8,163 nt of DNA from FEN-987 sp035524675 (GTDB lineage: Archaea; Thermoproteota; Bathyarchaeia; 40CM-2-53-6): positions 1 through 8,163 of the forward strand of contig DATKOK010000079.1 in NCBI GenBank assembly GCA_035524675.1. Direction: 5' to 3'. Numbering within the stretch: position 1 is the first letter of the stretch; every line of letters starts with the position of its first letter. The position numbers and the translations under genes were made by a program. Shown here one piece after another: positions 6,853 through 8,163 of this stretch. Below the pieces are notes generated by a model. That model was not told where the DNA came from. It saw nothing but the letters and a program-made list of their open reading frames with translations, and did no database searches.

Positions 6853-7449
6853 TCACCATGCGAATTGATACAAACCGATCAAAGCTGTAACCAAGTCTTT
6901 CGAAGCTATCACTCTTACGTTGAGTGCTTGATTCTTTGAATTTCCAATTTCAACATTAGACAAGGTCTCGAGCGATCCAAACGCGCAGCTTTCTAGTAAA
7001 GTCTGCAGATAATCTAGTCGCGATTTCTGCGTTGGGTAGGTGACTTGCTGCTCATAATCGTAACCCGTGAGTTCTTCTTTGAACATCAAACGAGCACCCT
7101 CGCCAACGGCCGCGCTAACGTATCTGACCAAAAACGTTCTCCGAGGAGCGGTACGGTTATCTACGATTAGAACTGGAGTAGAATCATTGTTTGCTAGCAG
7201 CGAATAGAATGAGTCGGATACAGTGTATTTCTGTCGATCCAATAGCATCTGCGACTGTAAAACACACGAATTGAATGAAGCGATAAAGTATTTGTGTGAG
7301 AAGTCACGGACGTGTCTAGGGTTGCTTATTCGTGATGTCCAGGTTTGAAAAGGAAGGTCAACGACTAGTCTGTGAAAAATGCGGTTTCGAAACAAATAGT
7401 CAAGAGATTTTTGCTTTACATAAGAAGAATTGCCCTCGAATTTGAGCAA
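6853..7449 (-). CDS. Hypothetical protein, 198 residues; N-terminus may be frameshifted
   Basis: I do not recognise a family. The protein looks soluble: mixed charge, three cysteines (C62 in FNSCVL, one near 155, none paired as CxxC), aromatic-rich, and no membrane helix or known motif. The central part contains VLIVDNRTAPRRTFLVRYVSA (about 93-113 region), possibly beta strands. The only start in this frame near the N-terminus is a TTG at 7449. It sits directly after TAG-GGG and has no separate ribosome binding site. In the next frame an ATG at 7486 opens MKKIGWVIASVG and runs into the same place. Removing one G from the GGGG at 7450-7453 would fuse the two and give a protein of about 211 residues with a short hydrophobic leader. 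The gene precedes the small membrane protein by 19 bp, so they are likely co-transcribed. No longer reading frame competes on the other strand. Confidence 0.6.
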   Translation of the reverse strand: MLKFEGNSSYVKQKSLDYLFRNRIFHRLVVDLPFQTWTSRISNPRHVRDFSHKYFIASFNSCVLQSQMLLDRQKYTVSDSFYSLLANNDSTPVLIVDNRTAPRRTFLVRYVSAAVGEGARLMFKEELTGYDYEQQVTYPTQKSRLDYLQTLLESCAFGSLETLSNVEIGNSKNQALNVRVIASKDLVTALIGLYQFAW

Positions 7450-7486
7450 CCCCTACTGAAGCGATTACCCATCCTATCTTCTTCAT
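7400..7486 (-). other. Short ORF overlapping the start of the 198-residue gene
   Basis: This frame begins with ATG at 7486, reads MKKIGWVIASVGVAQIRG and ends at TGA after 28 codons. Its first 12 residues look like a basic, hydrophobic N-terminus. On the minus strand an AT-rich ATATTATTTTC (7514-7504) lies at TATA-box distance before this ATG. It is more likely the true beginning of the 198-residue gene, displaced by one base in the GGGG run, than a separate peptide. Confidence 0.35.
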
Positions 7487-7512
7487 GAACGTCGATCCCC
7501 CGTGAAAATAAT

Positions 7513-7758
7513 ATGAGGGTCATTAACGGATTCATGTTCTTTGATTTCTGTCAGTCCTGCAAGATGGTAACGAAGTTCAGGATTGAAGCGGATAATTCTT
7601 CGGTGCTTGGAGTCTGCGAAGCGTGTGAAGATCATCAACCATTAACTGAACTCAATGAGATCTTTTACAAAAAATCTGACTTATGGGTGACCAGATTCAA
7701 GACGGGTAACATGAATAATGTTGTCACAGGCAAACTCATCCATGCGCTTCGCTCATGA
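7513..7758 (+). CDS. Small zinc-ribbon-like protein
   Basis: This 81-residue protein has two CxxC pairs, CQSC (13-16) and CEAC (35-38), separated by 18 residues, the arrangement of a small zinc ribbon or zinc knuckle. The rest is mixed polar, with a basic C-terminal half (YKKSDLWVTRFKTG ... GKLIHALRS). No family is recognised. A nucleic-acid or protein-binding role is possible from the fold type alone. The ATG has no Shine-Dalgarno sequence; the A-rich GAAAATAAT directly precedes it, which fits a leaderless or short-leader message. It diverges from the 198-residue gene, with only 26 bp between its ATG and the alternative ATG at 7486, so the two promoters must overlap. Confidence 0.68.
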   Translation: MRVINGFMFFDFCQSCKMVTKFRIEADNSSVLGVCEACEDHQPLTELNEIFYKKSDLWVTRFKTGNMNNVVTGKLIHALRS

Positions 7759-7806
7759 ACGCGCGTTTCAATCAATCTAGTCACCCTTCTATGCGAGTTA
7801 TGGAAG

Positions 7807-7829
7807 ATTTCATTCACTCGCCATGAAAT
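7807..7829 (+). repeat. Inverted repeat (hairpin) downstream of the zinc-ribbon gene
   Basis: ATTTCAT (7807-7813) and ATGAAAT (7823-7829) form a perfect 7-bp stem with a 9-nt loop. A pyrimidine-rich stretch containing CTTTCATTTC follows. It lies 48 bp after the zinc-ribbon stop and could contribute to transcription termination, but the stem is AT-rich and there is no long T run. Confidence 0.4.
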
Positions 7830-7859
7830 TGCAATCTTTCATTTCAAATCAGAAATACG

Positions 7860-7912
7860 ATTTCGGTTCTCAGTGTAACATTCTGGTTCTGTGTGGGACT
7901 GCGCACCGAAAT
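7860..7912. repeat. Extended inverted repeat in the speD upstream region
   Basis: ATTTCGGT (7860-7867) is perfectly complementary to ACCGAAAT (7905-7912). After a 3/3 internal loop, CAGT (7871-7874) pairs with ACTG (7898-7901), giving a 12-bp interrupted stem. The terminal loop is 23 nt and contains TTCTGGTTCT. Inside, GGTTCT is repeated at 7865 and 7885, exactly 20 bp apart. It could be an RNA structure or a DNA operator. Confidence 0.45.
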
Positions 7913-7914
7913 TT

Positions 7915-7922
7915 GTGATCAC
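7915..7922. promoter_or_regulatory. Perfect palindrome GTGATCAC
   Basis: This 8-bp self-complementary sequence lies between two larger inverted repeats, about 57 bp before the speD TATA box. The symmetry suits a dimeric regulator, but a single 8-bp palindrome is weak evidence. Confidence 0.3.
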
Positions 7923-7954
7923 GCGGAAAAAAATGGTGAAGAAAAAATTCCGCG
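7922..7954. repeat. GC-rich inverted repeat with A-rich loop, upstream of the speD promoter
   Basis: CGCGGAA (7922-7928) and TTCCGCG (7948-7954) form a perfect 7-bp stem around a 19-nt purine loop (A-rich with TGGTGAAG in the middle). It ends 24 bp before the TATA box, the place where an archaeal activator often binds, and its half-sites are spaced by about two and a half helical turns. A terminator is less likely because no T run follows. Confidence 0.45.
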
Positions 7955-7978
7955 ACTGCCAAAAAGAAATTGAGTAAT

Positions 7979-7986
7979 ACTTAAAT
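7979..7986 (+). promoter_or_regulatory. TATA box for the speD-family gene
   Basis: ACTTAAAT matches the archaeal TATA consensus well. Transcription would start near 8007, giving a leader of about 40 nt. A palindrome TAACGTTA (7997-8004) lies between the TATA box and the expected start point, where a bound repressor would block the polymerase. Confidence 0.55.
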
Positions 7987-8026
7987 GTGAATTTATTAAC
8001 GTTATTGGAAGATCGGAAATTTTAAC

Positions 8027-8031
8027 GGAGG
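8027..8031 (+). promoter_or_regulatory. Shine-Dalgarno-like GGAGG before the speD-family gene
   Basis: GGAGG is a full Shine-Dalgarno core but lies 16 nt before the proposed TTG start, longer than usual. No ATG or GTG in the right frame lies closer, so either the spacing is relaxed or a non-standard start codon is used. Confidence 0.45.
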
Positions 8032-8047
8032 ATCTCGAGTACAAAAT

Positions 8048-8163
8048 TTGTCAACTAGACCTTATGCTTACAGGCATGTAGTGGCAACACTACACGGATG
8101 TCGATTAAATCTCCTTGATGATGACAGGCTGCTGCTAAACGTCGCGCTGCGAGGAATTCGCAA
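8048..8163 (+). CDS. speD: SpeD-family pyruvoyl decarboxylase (S-adenosylmethionine or arginine decarboxylase), 3' partial
   Basis: Only the first 38 codons are in the window, and the frame stays open to the end. The visible N-terminus contains YRHVVATLHGCRLNLLDDD, matching the SpeD N-terminal pattern (G)RH(V/L)...(L)xGC....L.(D/N)D. SpeD proenzymes cleave themselves to form a pyruvoyl group. The classical member makes decarboxylated S-adenosylmethionine for spermidine synthesis, and in Crenarchaeota a paralogue is an arginine decarboxylase, so the substrate cannot be decided from this fragment. The ESHxS cleavage site lies beyond the window. The TTG start is chosen because it is the only start codon in this frame after the Shine-Dalgarno sequence and before the conserved RHVV. 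The gene is preceded by its own TATA box and several inverted repeats. Confidence 0.7.
   Translation, partial: MSTRPYAYRHVVATLHGCRLNLLDDDRLLLNVALRGIR

Noticed and set aside
7922..7954. Intrinsic terminator
   Set aside because: The stem is GC-rich, but no T tract follows on the plus strand, and the position just before a TATA box fits a regulatory site better.
7905..7960. C/D-box small RNA near TGTGATCA
   Set aside because: The C-box match is imperfect and no convincing D box (CTGA) follows at a suitable distance.
1..8163. tRNA genes, CRISPR arrays or insertion sequences
   Set aside because: No cloverleaf-like sequence, regularly spaced direct repeats, transposase reading frame or terminal inverted repeats were seen.

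Overview
The window looks archaeal and most resembles the genome of a soil-type member of Thaumarchaeota (Nitrososphaerota). The main reasons are a large exported beta-propeller protein ending in a CFI-box module plus transmembrane helices, N-glycosylation-rich exported proteins, AT-rich TATA-like elements with short or absent leaders, frequent TTG starts, and a speD-type gene beginning RHVVATLHGC. This placement is inference from protein style. There is no rRNA or tRNA in the window to confirm it.

Left part (1-3216), central carbon and redox metabolism. The 3' two thirds of a malic enzyme gene is followed after 6 bp by a thioredoxin-reductase-like flavoprotein, both on the plus strand. This flavoprotein contains no cysteine at all: the usual redox CxxC is SxxS. 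Converging on it with a 10-bp gap is a minus-strand gnd (6-phosphogluconate dehydrogenase). The malic enzyme (if NADP-linked) and Gnd would both supply NADPH. The gnd reading frame has no usable start codon in front of its first Rossmann strand. An ATG that overlaps the upstream stop (ATGA) is out of frame by one base, which suggests a single-base indel or a broken gene.

Middle part (3213-6621), cell envelope. Two exported proteins are transcribed divergently from a 133-bp promoter region with three copies of a GAACCC motif. The minus-strand protein (371 aa) has a signal peptide, two divergent-InlB-type repeats, a C-terminal membrane anchor and a very basic cytoplasmic tail. The plus-strand protein (719 aa) has about seven Vgb/NHL-like propeller blades, an Ig-like domain, a CFI-box and four membrane helices.

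Right part (6618-8163), poorly characterised genes. A minus-strand pair (a 198-aa protein of unknown function, then a 71-aa two-helix membrane protein) faces a small divergent zinc-ribbon gene. Between this gene and the window end lies a 289-bp gap with three consecutive inverted repeats, a perfect palindrome, a good TATA box and a Shine-Dalgarno sequence. These precede the first 38 codons of a SpeD-family (S-adenosylmethionine or arginine decarboxylase) gene, which is cut off by the window end.

I see no CRISPR array, insertion sequence, attachment site or replication origin. The strongest candidates for something unusual are the cysteine-free reductase-like enzyme, the broken gnd start, and the structured DNA in front of speD.
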